64,000 bases of DNA from Azophilus sp965221465 (GTDB lineage Bacteria; Pseudomonadota; Gammaproteobacteria; Pseudomonadales; Azotimanducaceae), in the NCBI GenBank assembly GCA_965221465.1, contig OZ244892.1:1736001-1800000 (forward strand). Reading direction: 5' to 3'. Positions 1 through 8,434 of this stretch are shown here, piece by piece. Positions within the stretch are counted from its first letter, which is position 1; the number at the start of each line of letters is the position of its first letter. Below the pieces are notes generated by a model. The model was not told the DNA's origin, made no database searches, and saw only the letters and a list, made by a program, of their open reading frames with translations. Position numbers and translations under genes: made by a program.

Positions 1-939
1 CCGCTCCACGCTGGCCGGCTGGGTGGGCAAGGCATCGTTTCATCTGCAGCCGGTGGTGGACCGGCTGGCCTGGCACCTGAAGCGGTCCGGGCATTTGTTC
101 ATGGACGAGACCCGGGCGCCGGTGCTGGATCCGGGCCGTGGCAAGACCAAGACGGGGTATTTGTGGGCACTGGCCCGCGATGAACGGCCGTGGTCGGGTT
201 CGGACCCGCCGGGGGTGGTGTTCTTCTACGCGCCTGGCCGTGGCGGTCGCCACGCCGAGGGTTTTCTCACCGGATTCGAAGGGAAGCTGCACGTTGACGG
301 GTATGCCGGCTACAACGTGGTGGCGGTTCCCGGCAAGGGTGTGGTCCGATGTTTCTGTTGGGCTCACGTCCGGCGCAAACTGTGTGAGATCCAGGACAGC
401 CACCGCTCGGAGGTTGCCGCCGACGGTCTGCGGCGTATTGCGGCGATGTACGCTGTGGAGAAGGAAATCCGTGGGGAACCGCCCGAGATTCGGCTTGCCG
501 TGCGCCAGGCGCGCACGGCGCCGCTGGTCGAGGACTTCGGGGTGTGGTTGCGCCGGCAACGCGCCCGGGTCTCGCCGAAGTCGCGCCTGGGCGAGAAGCT
601 GGCCTACATCGGCAACCACTGGGAGGGGTTGCAGGTGTTCCTCACTGACGGGCGGGTCGAGATGGACAACAACGTCGTTGAAAACGCGATCCGGCCGCTG
701 GCGCTGAATCGCAAAAACGCATTGTTTGCGGGCCATGACGAAGGTGGCGCGGCCTGGGCTCGCATCGCTACGCTGATCGAAACGGCGAAGATGAACGACG
801 TCAACCCCTACGCCTATCTCAAAGCCACGCTTGAAGCCATCGCCAATGGGCATCCGGCCTCGGAGATCGACCGGTTGCTGCCTTGGGCCTTTACACCAGC
901 TTCAAGCTGATGTGCAGGTGGGGCTGACGCACCGCTTAC
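1..939 (+). mobile_element. IS66-family insertion sequence, right part
   Basis: This is the 3' part of an IS66-type element; the left end and accessory genes lie outside the window. The transposase stops at 910. The stretch 912-939 ends in CTTAC, and its reverse complement begins GTAAGCGGTGCGTCAGCC, which has the form of an IS66 terminal inverted repeat. Immediately beyond 939 the reading frame of an interrupted aminotransferase begins, which fixes the right boundary. IS66 elements usually make an 8-bp target duplication; 940-947 (GGAAATTC) would be the right copy, but the left copy cannot be seen. Confidence 0.85.
2..910 (+). CDS. IS66 family transposase (TnpC), 5'-truncated by the window edge
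   Basis: This DDE transposase catalyses cut-and-paste movement of the element. The open frame continues to the window edge upstream of the first ATG at 23, so only the C-terminal part is present. Counting from that ATG, candidate catalytic residues are D28 in MDET, D92 in HVDGYAGY and E220 in DNNVVENAIRP. The WAHVRRK motif lies between the second Asp and the Glu, and the protein ends EIDRLLPWAF, as IS66 transposases usually do. There is no frameshift in the visible part, so the enzyme may be active. Its insertion broke the neighbouring aminotransferase gene. Confidence 0.9.
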   Translation, partial: RSTLAGWVGKASFHLQPVVDRLAWHLKRSGHLFMDETRAPVLDPGRGKTKTGYLWALARDERPWSGSDPPGVVFFYAPGRGGRHAEGFLTGFEGKLHVDGYAGYNVVAVPGKGVVRCFCWAHVRRKLCEIQDSHRSEVAADGLRRIAAMYAVEKEIRGEPPEIRLAVRQARTAPLVEDFGVWLRRQRARVSPKSRLGEKLAYIGNHWEGLQVFLTDGRVEMDNNVVENAIRPLALNRKNALFAGHDEGGAAWARIATLIETAKMNDVNPYAYLKATLEAIANGHPASEIDRLLPWAFTPASS

Positions 940-1204
940 GGAAATTCGCTTCCGCGGAACCGTTGGTCACGATGACATCGTCCGGGCCGCGCCCTGCATA
1001 GAGGGCCGCAATTGTCTCACGCAGCGAAATTGCGCCGTTCGTCCAGCCGTATCCGAGCTCCAGCGACCGGAGTTCCGCGATCTCCTCTTCGGAAAGCAAC
1101 TCGTTGAGGGACATGGGATGGACGCCACTGTCCGACAGATTCAACCCGACACTGTTTTCATGCAGGGATTGAATGCGCTCGAGCGCAAATTCTTCGATTT
1201 TCAT
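940..1204 (-). pseudogene. PLP-dependent aminotransferase (class I/II), truncated by IS66
   Basis: The ATG at 1204 opens a frame of about 88 native codons that looks like the N-terminus of a fold-type I aminotransferase. It contains YGWTNGAISLRETIAALYAG, the region before the PLP-phosphate-binding loop, and then DDVIVTNGSAEANF, where the frame meets the IS66 end. The last dozen codons of the open frame are IS-derived. The catalytic lysine domain is missing from this side; the rest of the gene should lie beyond the IS outside the window. It follows the sulfotransferase by 66 bp in the same direction and was probably the next gene of that operon. Confidence 0.75.
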
Positions 1205-1270
1205 GCGACTATCGGTTCGCCCCTTTGAAATGCCTCAGGAACGAACGTTCCCGGCCAAGCCTGAAACGCT

Positions 1271-2842
1271 TCACAGTACCCCCCTCCCTGCAAGGGCGTT
1301 GCCGAGCGGCCGGAGGTGGCTTTCGTAGCTCCGCCATCTGCCCACCGAACTCGTGTACACCGGTTGCCTCACCTGCGCCAGGCTGGCCGTCAGGGAGGGC
1401 GTCTCCAGTTCGTGAAAGTCGAGCACCTGCGGACTCCATTGCAACTCGAGGTACTCGAAAAGCTGTCGGGAGACGGACTCCGGATCCTCGACGAGGCTTT
1501 CGTAATCCAGGTGAAAGATCTTTCCGGGCAGCGTGGAATCCCAATGCTGCATCAACTTGCGGTAGGCGCAAAAATACTCGGCCAGATCGTCGAGCTCGTA
1601 GGAAAATGGGTAGGCCTGCTGAAAAAGGGTCTTGAACATGGCAAAGCAGGCATCCATGGGGTCACGGCGCAGATGCACGATCTTTGCCCTCGGAAGTGCC
1701 CTTGCAATCAGGCCGCAATAGAGAAAGTTGAGTGGCAGCTTGTCGATGAAGCGCCGCTCTTCGGTTGTGTGTGCCTGCACGCTTTCAACGTAGTCGCGCC
1801 CGAGCCTGGCAAAATCCATTCGCGCCGAAAGCCTGACCAGTTCGGTCCCCGCCGGCGCCGTTCCCGACGACATGGTTCTGGCCTGTGCCATCAGGCACGC
1901 GGCAAAGTCGTTCCTTTCGCCGGCCGAGCAAACATCGCCATGCGATGCAACGATCCGCTCTGCGAGTGTGGTGCCGGTGCGCGGCAGGCCGACGATGAAG
2001 ATCGGTGCATCGCTTTCATGGCCTGCGGAGCCCGCGTTATCCCCGATCGCGGGATAGCATCGCCGAATGGATTCCATGATCGCAACGTCTCGCCCGACAT
2101 CGTAGTCCATGTGTGACCGGCGCAGGCCCGCACCCTCCCGAAGCGCCTCGAAGGCGTTGTCGTAATCGCCGAGATCCTCATGCTCTTTTGCGAGGGCGTA
2201 CAGCAGGATCATCCGGCCGCGCCAGGGAAGATCCGATGCATCGAGCAGTGCTTTCAATTCACCGACATGATTTCTCGCCTTGTCCTGGCGGCGCAGCCGG
2301 GAACGATGCAAATAGGCTTCGAAGTCGCGGGGATTGTGGCGAATCGCCAGGTCGAATTCCGCTTCCGCTCCCTCCAGATCGCCGAACGACTGCTTCGCGG
2401 TCGCAAGATTGAAGCGAATGCGGGCATCCTCGGGTTGCAACCGAGCGGCGCGCTCGAATACACCCAGTGCCCGTTCCTGGCTGCCGGTGAGACTGAAAAG
2501 CGTCCCGATGTTGCCGATAACGGACGCGTTTTCGCAAGGCAGTCGCGCGGCGCGTTCGACAGCAGATTTGGCTTGTGCACGATTGCCGAGCGCCAACAGA
2601 CAATAGGCCCGCTGCACCTCGTGGGAGGGGTCGCCCGGTTCGAGGCGGGCCGCACGATCGGCGCATTGAAGGGCTTCTTTTCCCTGCTTTATGGCCAGCA
2701 GCACATGACTGGACAGGTTCCAGCCTGGAGCGTGGCGAGGAAACCTCTCTGTCAGTTCGCGACAGGCAAGCACTGCATCCTCGAAACGCCGCTCCCGGAA
2801 GGCCCGCTGGGCGGCATCATGCAGACCCGATGCCGTTTGCAT
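1271..2842 (-). CDS. TPR-domain sulfotransferase
   Basis: The 523-residue protein has tetratricopeptide repeats in the N-terminal 240 residues (for example GNIGTLFSLTGSQERALGVF) followed by a sulfotransferase domain. The domain starts at IFIVGLPRTGTTL, the 5'-phosphosulfate-binding loop for PAPS, and HLRRDPMDACFAMF matches the 3'-phosphate-binding region. It probably transfers sulfate from PAPS to a hydroxyl group of a small molecule or surface glycan; the acceptor is unknown. It lies 48 bp downstream of a TonB receptor on the same strand, a pairing common in proteobacteria rich in TonB receptors. The start is the ATG at 2842; no strong Shine-Dalgarno site is visible, so translation may depend on the gene upstream. 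Confidence 0.85.
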   Translation of the reverse strand: MQTASGLHDAAQRAFRERRFEDAVLACRELTERFPRHAPGWNLSSHVLLAIKQGKEALQCADRAARLEPGDPSHEVQRAYCLLALGNRAQAKSAVERAARLPCENASVIGNIGTLFSLTGSQERALGVFERAARLQPEDARIRFNLATAKQSFGDLEGAEAEFDLAIRHNPRDFEAYLHRSRLRRQDKARNHVGELKALLDASDLPWRGRMILLYALAKEHEDLGDYDNAFEALREGAGLRRSHMDYDVGRDVAIMESIRRCYPAIGDNAGSAGHESDAPIFIVGLPRTGTTLAERIVASHGDVCSAGERNDFAACLMAQARTMSSGTAPAGTELVRLSARMDFARLGRDYVESVQAHTTEERRFIDKLPLNFLYCGLIARALPRAKIVHLRRDPMDACFAMFKTLFQQAYPFSYELDDLAEYFCAYRKLMQHWDSTLPGKIFHLDYESLVEDPESVSRQLFEYLELQWSPQVLDFHELETPSLTASLAQVRQPVYTSSVGRWRSYESHLRPLGNALAGRGVL

Positions 2843-2890
2843 TATGCAGCCGTAAGTATCGGCCGCCGTGCCAGGACGCGGGAAACCTGT

Positions 2891-5419
2891 TCATCCCCCT
2901 CCGAATCGATAAGACAAGCTGATTCCGAACGTGCGCGGCGTCGAGATCAGCGCAATCCGCCGCGGGCCCAGCGCATCCAGCGGATCCAGGGCCACTATCC
3001 CCCGTTCATCCGTAAAGTTGTCTGCGAACACTCGCGCCTTCCACGCCTCGGCAACGAGCGCGACGCTGGCATTCCAGATCCAGAAGCCATCGATTCTGGC
3101 AGGATCTGAAAGTGTCAGATTCGATGTGGTACCGCTTCTGTACGAGGCGTTGACGGCAAATGTCCAATCCAGAACGCCCCCGAAGTTCTGTTCGTATTGG
3201 ACACCCGCATACAGCGAATTCTTGGGTGTGCCGGGAAGCTGCAGATCCTCGGCCAGGTCCGAGAACACGGTACCGTCTTCGTTGAACTCGAGCAGGCGGT
3301 CGCCGAGCTTGTTCAACTTGGCATTCACATGGGTATAAGCGAGATCGGCGCTTAGACGATCCGTCAACGTCGCCTGGAGTTCCGCTTCGACTCCTCTGGA
3401 CTTGGCCTTCCCTGCGTTGACGACGCACAACAGTGCGATTCCCGTGCAGGTTGTGTTGACCTGGATGTTGTTCCAGTCGATGTCGAAGTAGTTGACGTTG
3501 TAGCGCGCTCGACCGGCCACCGAACCCTTGATGCCGATCTCGCGGTTCTCCGCGGAATCCGGTTCGAACACCAGTACCGCAGGGTTGATGTCCTCGCCGA
3601 ATACCTGCGGCGGCAGCGCGTTGACGCCGCCGCGCCGGAAGCCTTCGGACCAGGTCGCATAGAGATTCGTCTCGTCATTGAGCGCAAACGACGTATTGCC
3701 CTTGAATACGACGTCTTTCTCCGAGGTGTCGATGGAACGTCGGTCGGTGCCGCCGGGCACGAAAACCAGCCCGCCACTCTGTGTGGAGGAGAACTTCTGA
3801 TCGATATAACGGGCGCCGCCGGTGATCTGCCACCGATCCGAAACGTGGAAAGTCAATTCTCCAAAGATTGCCAGGTCTTCGAAATCGCTGTCCTGATCGA
3901 TGAAATAAACCACGTCCTTGACGACGGCGACCGGCCCGTTGAATGCCTCGACCCCGAAGAGGGTACCGAAGCCGCAGGGCTCGCCGCCAAACGTATCGGT
4001 CTCGATGAAGCAGGCAGTGGAGTAATCGTGATAGCCGGGAAACGAATCGGTCGTGCTGCTCGTGAAGTTCTGGTCGAGATAGAAACCGCCCAATACCCAG
4101 TCGAAGCGCGAGCCCTTACCCGAATTCGAAGCCAGTCTTGCCTCGAATACGGTTCCTTCGTCGTCGAAGACGGAGCGGTTGTCGACCAGCGGCCGCGGTG
4201 TGGTGCCGTAGTAGGACACATAGAACGGAAAGGCCTCGTACAGCCCGGTGAAATCCTTGAGCCCGGCACCTTCGGACTCGTACGTGGATGCCGACGCCGT
4301 AAAGGTGGCAAAACCCACGTCGAAGTCTCCTTCGATGGCGGTCAGGCTTACCTCGCGCTCGGTCGGCTCGAGCACTCTAGCCGCGTTTTCGAGAGAACCG
4401 CTGCCGAAAACGTCCGGCGAGATGGCTGCGATTCCGCCGTCCTCGTCGTCCTGCCGGTGATGCGACAGCGTAACATCGACGGTATCCGACGGTTGCCAAC
4501 GCGCTGCTACCCGCACATTTGTAATTTCGAAATCGTTTGCATTCTTCGCACTTTCGTACACGGGGCCAGCGGCGAAGAAATTCGCGGAATCGCCGACCGG
4601 GTCCGTCGAGCCGTTGCCCAACTCGGGGGAGCCGTCCGGCCGTCGAACATTGATCTGCGGTTGATCGATATAACCTGCCAGGTCGACGTAGCCTGCGCTC
4701 ACACGGACCGCGAATCGATCTCCGACAGGCAGGTTGAGAATCGCATCGATCTCGTAATTCGGGGCGCCGCTCGACTTGGTGCTGCCGAGCGTACCGCTTG
4801 CGGAAAACGACATTTCATCGAGTTGGGGTTTGTTGTAGAGGTACCGCACCGACCCGCCGACGGAACCCGACCCGTATAGCGTACCCTGGGGTCCGCGCAG
4901 AACCTCCACCCGTTCGATGTCTTTCAGGCGCAGGTCGACGAAAACCGGAGTTTCGCCGATATAAGTGGATACGACAGGCACGGTTGCGAACGGGCTGGTC
5001 ATGCGCGCCATGTCCTCGGCGTTCAACCCGCGGACGATCAGGTTGGAGTTGTTGACCCCGCTACGCGGCCCCTGGTCTACGAACACCGCCCCGGGCATGG
5101 TGCGAAACAACTCCGCCACGTCGGCAATACCACGGTTTTCCAGGCTTTCGCCGGTAACGGCAGATATGTTGTAGGGCACATCCTGAGTGGTCTGCGAGCG
5201 GCGCGTCGCCGTAACCACGACTTCTTCGAGCACCCCAGCCCGAATCGCATCCTGTGCCTTTGCCGGCGTCGTCACTCCCGTGGCAAGTGCCGCCGCAACG
5301 GCCAGCGAAACGCAGGAACGATTGAACGGCGGCCCCGCCGCCCACCGCTCCATTTCGACCCCCAGCCGCTTCCGGGGGCCGTTCGGAACACCTTTCACCC
5401 TAATCGACTCTCTGTGCAT
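2891..5419 (-). CDS. TonB-dependent outer-membrane receptor
   Basis: The protein is an outer-membrane beta-barrel for energised uptake of a ligand. A signal peptide (hydrophobic stretch around SLAVAAALATGVTTP, then AKAQ) precedes LEEVVVTATRR, a TonB-box/plug start. The plug carries GLNAEDMARM and VEVLRGPQGTLYGSGSVGG, and the barrel ends in SLSYRFGGG with a near-terminal aromatic residue. An alternative GTG start at 5482 overlaps the stop of the gene upstream. I prefer the ATG at 5419 (842 residues) because GAGGGGT lies just upstream of it and the signal peptide then has a normal length. Its place in an operon of permease and hydantoinase-like genes suggests that it imports their substrate. 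Confidence 0.88.
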   Translation of the reverse strand: MHRESIRVKGVPNGPRKRLGVEMERWAAGPPFNRSCVSLAVAAALATGVTTPAKAQDAIRAGVLEEVVVTATRRSQTTQDVPYNISAVTGESLENRGIADVAELFRTMPGAVFVDQGPRSGVNNSNLIVRGLNAEDMARMTSPFATVPVVSTYIGETPVFVDLRLKDIERVEVLRGPQGTLYGSGSVGGSVRYLYNKPQLDEMSFSASGTLGSTKSSGAPNYEIDAILNLPVGDRFAVRVSAGYVDLAGYIDQPQINVRRPDGSPELGNGSTDPVGDSANFFAAGPVYESAKNANDFEITNVRVAARWQPSDTVDVTLSHHRQDDEDGGIAAISPDVFGSGSLENAARVLEPTEREVSLTAIEGDFDVGFATFTASASTYESEGAGLKDFTGLYEAFPFYVSYYGTTPRPLVDNRSVFDDEGTVFEARLASNSGKGSRFDWVLGGFYLDQNFTSSTTDSFPGYHDYSTACFIETDTFGGEPCGFGTLFGVEAFNGPVAVVKDVVYFIDQDSDFEDLAIFGELTFHVSDRWQITGGARYIDQKFSSTQSGGLVFVPGGTDRRSIDTSEKDVVFKGNTSFALNDETNLYATWSEGFRRGGVNALPPQVFGEDINPAVLVFEPDSAENREIGIKGSVAGRARYNVNYFDIDWNNIQVNTTCTGIALLCVVNAGKAKSRGVEAELQATLTDRLSADLAYTHVNAKLNKLGDRLLEFNEDGTVFSDLAEDLQLPGTPKNSLYAGVQYEQNFGGVLDWTFAVNASYRSGTTSNLTLSDPARIDGFWIWNASVALVAEAWKARVFADNFTDERGIVALDPLDALGPRRIALISTPRTFGISLSYRFGGG

Positions 5420-5478
5420 ATTCGGACTACCCCTCGTGATACTCGATTGCTGGCAGCGATAACGCCTGACGCCTTCCC

Positions 5479-6468
5479 TCACAACGCGATGACGATCTTT
5501 CCGCGCCGATTTCTCGCGGCGAGTTGATACTCGAAAGCTTCCCGAAAGCGCTCCAGCGGGTAGACCCTGTCGATACAGGGCTTGATGCTCCCGCTCTCCA
5601 ATGCCGCGTGAACGAAGGCGATTCCGGATTCCCGAAGCTCCTTCCCATCGACAAAATTATAGACGGAGTGTGGGCGGATGACAGCGTTCTTGCGTATCGC
5701 TTCGGTCAACGGGACCAGAGTCGGCTCCCCGCTCATGTCGCCGTACAGGAAAACGATCGCATCCTGGCCCAAGGCGTCCGCGTATTGCGCAGTCAGCGAG
5801 CCGCCCACCGGGTCGTAGACGATGCGGACACCGGCACCGCGGGTAATCTCCAGAATCCGCTCGGCGATGTTCTCTTCCTCCGTGGCGATCACATGGTCCG
5901 CTCCGGTGCGAAGGACGAACGCGCCGTTCGCCGACGTTCTGGAAGTACCGATGACGCCGGCCCCCGCCAACTTTGCGATTTGGGTACCGCCGATGCCCGC
6001 GCTGCTGCTCGCTGCAGCAATCAGCACGTAGTCGTCCTCGGAGACATCCGCGACGGTGCAGAGGGCGTAATAGGCTGTGAGGTACTGAACCCAGATCGAC
6101 GTGCATTCGGGCACAGTCAGGTTCGCCGGGCAGCGTGCGAGATAGTCTTCGGGAAACAGGGCGTATTCCGCGTTCACGCCATAACCTTCGTTGCGGAAGG
6201 TGACCGTGCTGACCCGTTCGCCCACCGTGAACTTCGTCGCCTGCGGCCCAAGTGCATCGACGATACCGGTAGCCTCGTCCCCGAAACAGGCAGGCAGCTC
6301 GAGGCTGAACACGTAGTCGTCTTCCATCAGGCCGAAATCGCCGTAGTTCAATGCAAACGCATCGACCTTGATGCGGACTTCGCTCCCTTTGGGCTCCGGC
6401 ATCTCGACCCCGTCGAGACTGATTCCGTCGATGCCGCTGAAACTGTGGATTCTCAACGCTTTCGGCAA
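5479..6468 (-). CDS. MDR-family NAD(P)-dependent alcohol dehydrogenase / quinone oxidoreductase
   Basis: The 329-residue protein belongs to the medium-chain dehydrogenase/reductase superfamily. The GroES-like N-terminal half contains ALNYGDFGLMEDDY and GDEATGIVDALG. The Rossmann half contains IAAASSSAGIGGTQIAKLAGA, and then YDPVGG. Cysteine ligands for a structural zinc are not evident, so it resembles the zinc-free quinone oxidoreductase branch. The substrate is unknown. It sits between the racemase and the TonB receptor genes and its stop overlaps a possible GTG start of the receptor, so it is probably co-transcribed with them. Confidence 0.85.
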   Translation of the reverse strand: MPKALRIHSFSGIDGISLDGVEMPEPKGSEVRIKVDAFALNYGDFGLMEDDYVFSLELPACFGDEATGIVDALGPQATKFTVGERVSTVTFRNEGYGVNAEYALFPEDYLARCPANLTVPECTSIWVQYLTAYYALCTVADVSEDDYVLIAAASSSAGIGGTQIAKLAGAGVIGTSRTSANGAFVLRTGADHVIATEEENIAERILEITRGAGVRIVYDPVGGSLTAQYADALGQDAIVFLYGDMSGEPTLVPLTEAIRKNAVIRPHSVYNFVDGKELRESGIAFVHAALESGSIKPCIDRVYPLERFREAFEYQLAARNRRGKIVIAL

Positions 6469-6541
6469 TTTCGGATTTCCTCCGATCTAACCCGCCTTAA
6501 TCGGCGATTCCGTGTGGCCGACGCCGGCACCCGCACACCAA

Positions 6542-7321
6542 TCATGAACGTGCGGAGCCGCCGAGAACCACATCGGGGAACCCGACCACGTCCTTGCCGA
6601 ACGGGAACGGGTAGGCAATCTTGCTGTGTGAAAGCCCGCTGTCCAACAGGGCAACGAGGATGTTGATAGCGAGCGTATTCGGATCGATTATCTGGACGGG
6701 GTGCCCACGCGCCGCCAATCCCGCCCTCAGCGCGTCCGCAAGCGGGGAGAACCGCGTGCACCCGAGCACCAGAGTGTCTGCATGATCCTCCAGCGCCGCC
6801 CGCTCGCCGGCGTGCACCAACAACGCAGCGGTTCGTTCGGGGTCGGTATCGATTTCCAGTACCGGCAGATCGATGACGCGGCAGGACGCAAACCCCTGCG
6901 TGACGCCGTAGCGCCGTACTTCTTCCTCGAAAAGTCGCGCGACCACATCGAGTTCCACCAGGATGCTGAACCGACGGCCAAGCAGAGTGGCCACCTGCAT
7001 CGACAGGCGTCCCGGCCCGATAACCGGAATGGAAACGCATTCCCTGACCGCGTCCACCCCAGGGTCTGCCATGCAGTCCACGACCAGCCCATCGATGCCC
7101 TCCCGCTCGGCAGCCAGCGCCTTGACGATCAGGTCGGGCACCAGCAGCGCTTCTTCCAAGCGGTACTCGATGGATTTCGGGCCCCGGTCGAGAAACACGC
7201 TGCTGAGTGTCAGACCGTCGCGCTCCAGGGGTTTCAACGTCTGCGCATAGGTGCTTTCGGGGCTCCAGTCGCCGCTCGGAACGACCGGAGAGATCATTCG
7301 AATGTGCAAGGCTTTACCCAT
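6542..7321 (-). CDS. Asp/Glu/hydantoin racemase family protein
   Basis: Members of this family racemise amino acids or 5-substituted hydantoins using two cysteines that act as acid and base. Both candidates are present: VVDCMADPG at about residue 83 and LVLGCTRFSPL at about residue 187. The length of 259 residues suits the family. GGAGTGC lies just before the ATG at 7321. It is 12 bp downstream of the DUF917 gene, in the same operon as a hydantoinase-like protein and an NCS1 permease. That context makes a hydantoin or related cyclic amide a more likely substrate than aspartate or glutamate; this is inference. Confidence 0.85.
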   Translation of the reverse strand: MGKALHIRMISPVVPSGDWSPESTYAQTLKPLERDGLTLSSVFLDRGPKSIEYRLEEALLVPDLIVKALAAEREGIDGLVVDCMADPGVDAVRECVSIPVIGPGRLSMQVATLLGRRFSILVELDVVARLFEEEVRRYGVTQGFASCRVIDLPVLEIDTDPERTAALLVHAGERAALEDHADTLVLGCTRFSPLADALRAGLAARGHPVQIIDPNTLAINILVALLDSGLSHSKIAYPFPFGKDVVGFPDVVLGGSARS

Positions 7322-7333
7322 GTCGCACTCCGT

Positions 7334-8422
7334 TCATGGCAGGTCCTCCAACGGGACGAAATCCACATCGAATCCGAACGCGCGCGGGCCGATACGGCGT
7401 AGCGCTTCCGGTGTGCGGCACATGGCCGGCGCTCCGACGGCAATGACGGTAACGCGCTGCCCATAACAGACGCGGTCGCTGCTGATGGGAACCGCGGTTT
7501 CGCTGTCGACGATCGAAATCAGGTCCGGAACCGACGCCCTGACGGTGCCACCCTGCATGGCCAGAAGAAATTCGTTCTGCACGGATATCCGCATCGGTCC
7601 GGCGTCGCCGTCGAGGTCTTCCAGCACGACCGTTGCAAAGTCGAAGCCGCCCCGGGTACTGCGCTCGACATCCACGATTTTTCCGCGCATCAACTTTCTG
7701 ATCGAGCCATAGACCGAATCGACAGCAAGGCGGCGCAATTCGTCGATGAACGAGTCGGCGTCGCTGTCCGCCTGTGCGAGGCTGCGTCCGAGCCGGAGGC
7801 AGAAACCGATACTGCCCGGGATCGCAACCTTGCGGACCAGGCCCCCGGTCATCATGCTCTCCGCGCTGGTGCATTGGCCTCCCATGGCGAGGGCAATGTT
7901 GCGCGTGATGCGTTCCGCCTTGCCCGTATCGTTGGCGGTAACGATTGCGCTGTTGCCGTGTTCGTCCACTACCGCCATGGGCGTGCCGTTGACGCCGTTG
8001 ATGCTGAATGTGGTCATCTGCATCTCGGGCAGCGCGCGACCCATGCCGTCGCCGTCGAGTACCGGCAGTTTGCGGCGCGCCGCGGCAACGAAGGTCAGCA
8101 GAGAATTGATGCCACCGACTTCGAAGGCGATCAACGCATCCGCCTTCCTGCCGACATGCTGCTCGAGCCGTTCGAGCGCCCAGTCCTGTTCGCGGCCATT
8201 CGGCAGTTTTTCCAGCGAAACGGTCGGTGCGCCGATGCCGCCGACCGCGACGACCACCGCTTCGTCATCGAGCTCGTCCAGGCTTATCAACTCCACGTTG
8301 CCGAACTCCGCAAGCATGCGCCTGGCAATCAGTGCGCCGACGTAGGGATCTCCTCCGCCTCCGGTTGCGAGAAATGCGGAACCGGTCGCAATGTCGTCGA
8401 TGTCGTCCGGGGAGATTTCCAC
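7334..8422 (-). CDS. DUF917 family protein
   Basis: The 362-residue protein matches the DUF917 family: near the N-terminus it has SAFLATGGGGDPYVGALIA, and further in EVGGINSLL and MGRALPEMQMTTF. The biochemical role of the family is not established, but its genes are recurrent neighbours of hydantoinase/oxoprolinase-like genes, as here. Translation probably starts at the GTG at 8422, preceded by a CAGGG stretch and 12 bp after the hydantoinase-like stop. The tight spacing suggests that the two proteins act together. Confidence 0.85.
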   Translation of the reverse strand: MEISPDDIDDIATGSAFLATGGGGDPYVGALIARRMLAEFGNVELISLDELDDEAVVVAVGGIGAPTVSLEKLPNGREQDWALERLEQHVGRKADALIAFEVGGINSLLTFVAAARRKLPVLDGDGMGRALPEMQMTTFSINGVNGTPMAVVDEHGNSAIVTANDTGKAERITRNIALAMGGQCTSAESMMTGGLVRKVAIPGSIGFCLRLGRSLAQADSDADSFIDELRRLAVDSVYGSIRKLMRGKIVDVERSTRGGFDFATVVLEDLDGDAGPMRISVQNEFLLAMQGGTVRASVPDLISIVDSETAVPISSDRVCYGQRVTVIAVGAPAMCRTPEALRRIGPRAFGFDVDFVPLEDLP

Positions 8423-8434
8423 CCTGCAATTGCC

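Noticed and set aside
3845..4879. Plus-strand open frame of 344 codons
   Set aside because: It lies entirely inside the TonB receptor gene on the other strand and has shadow composition.
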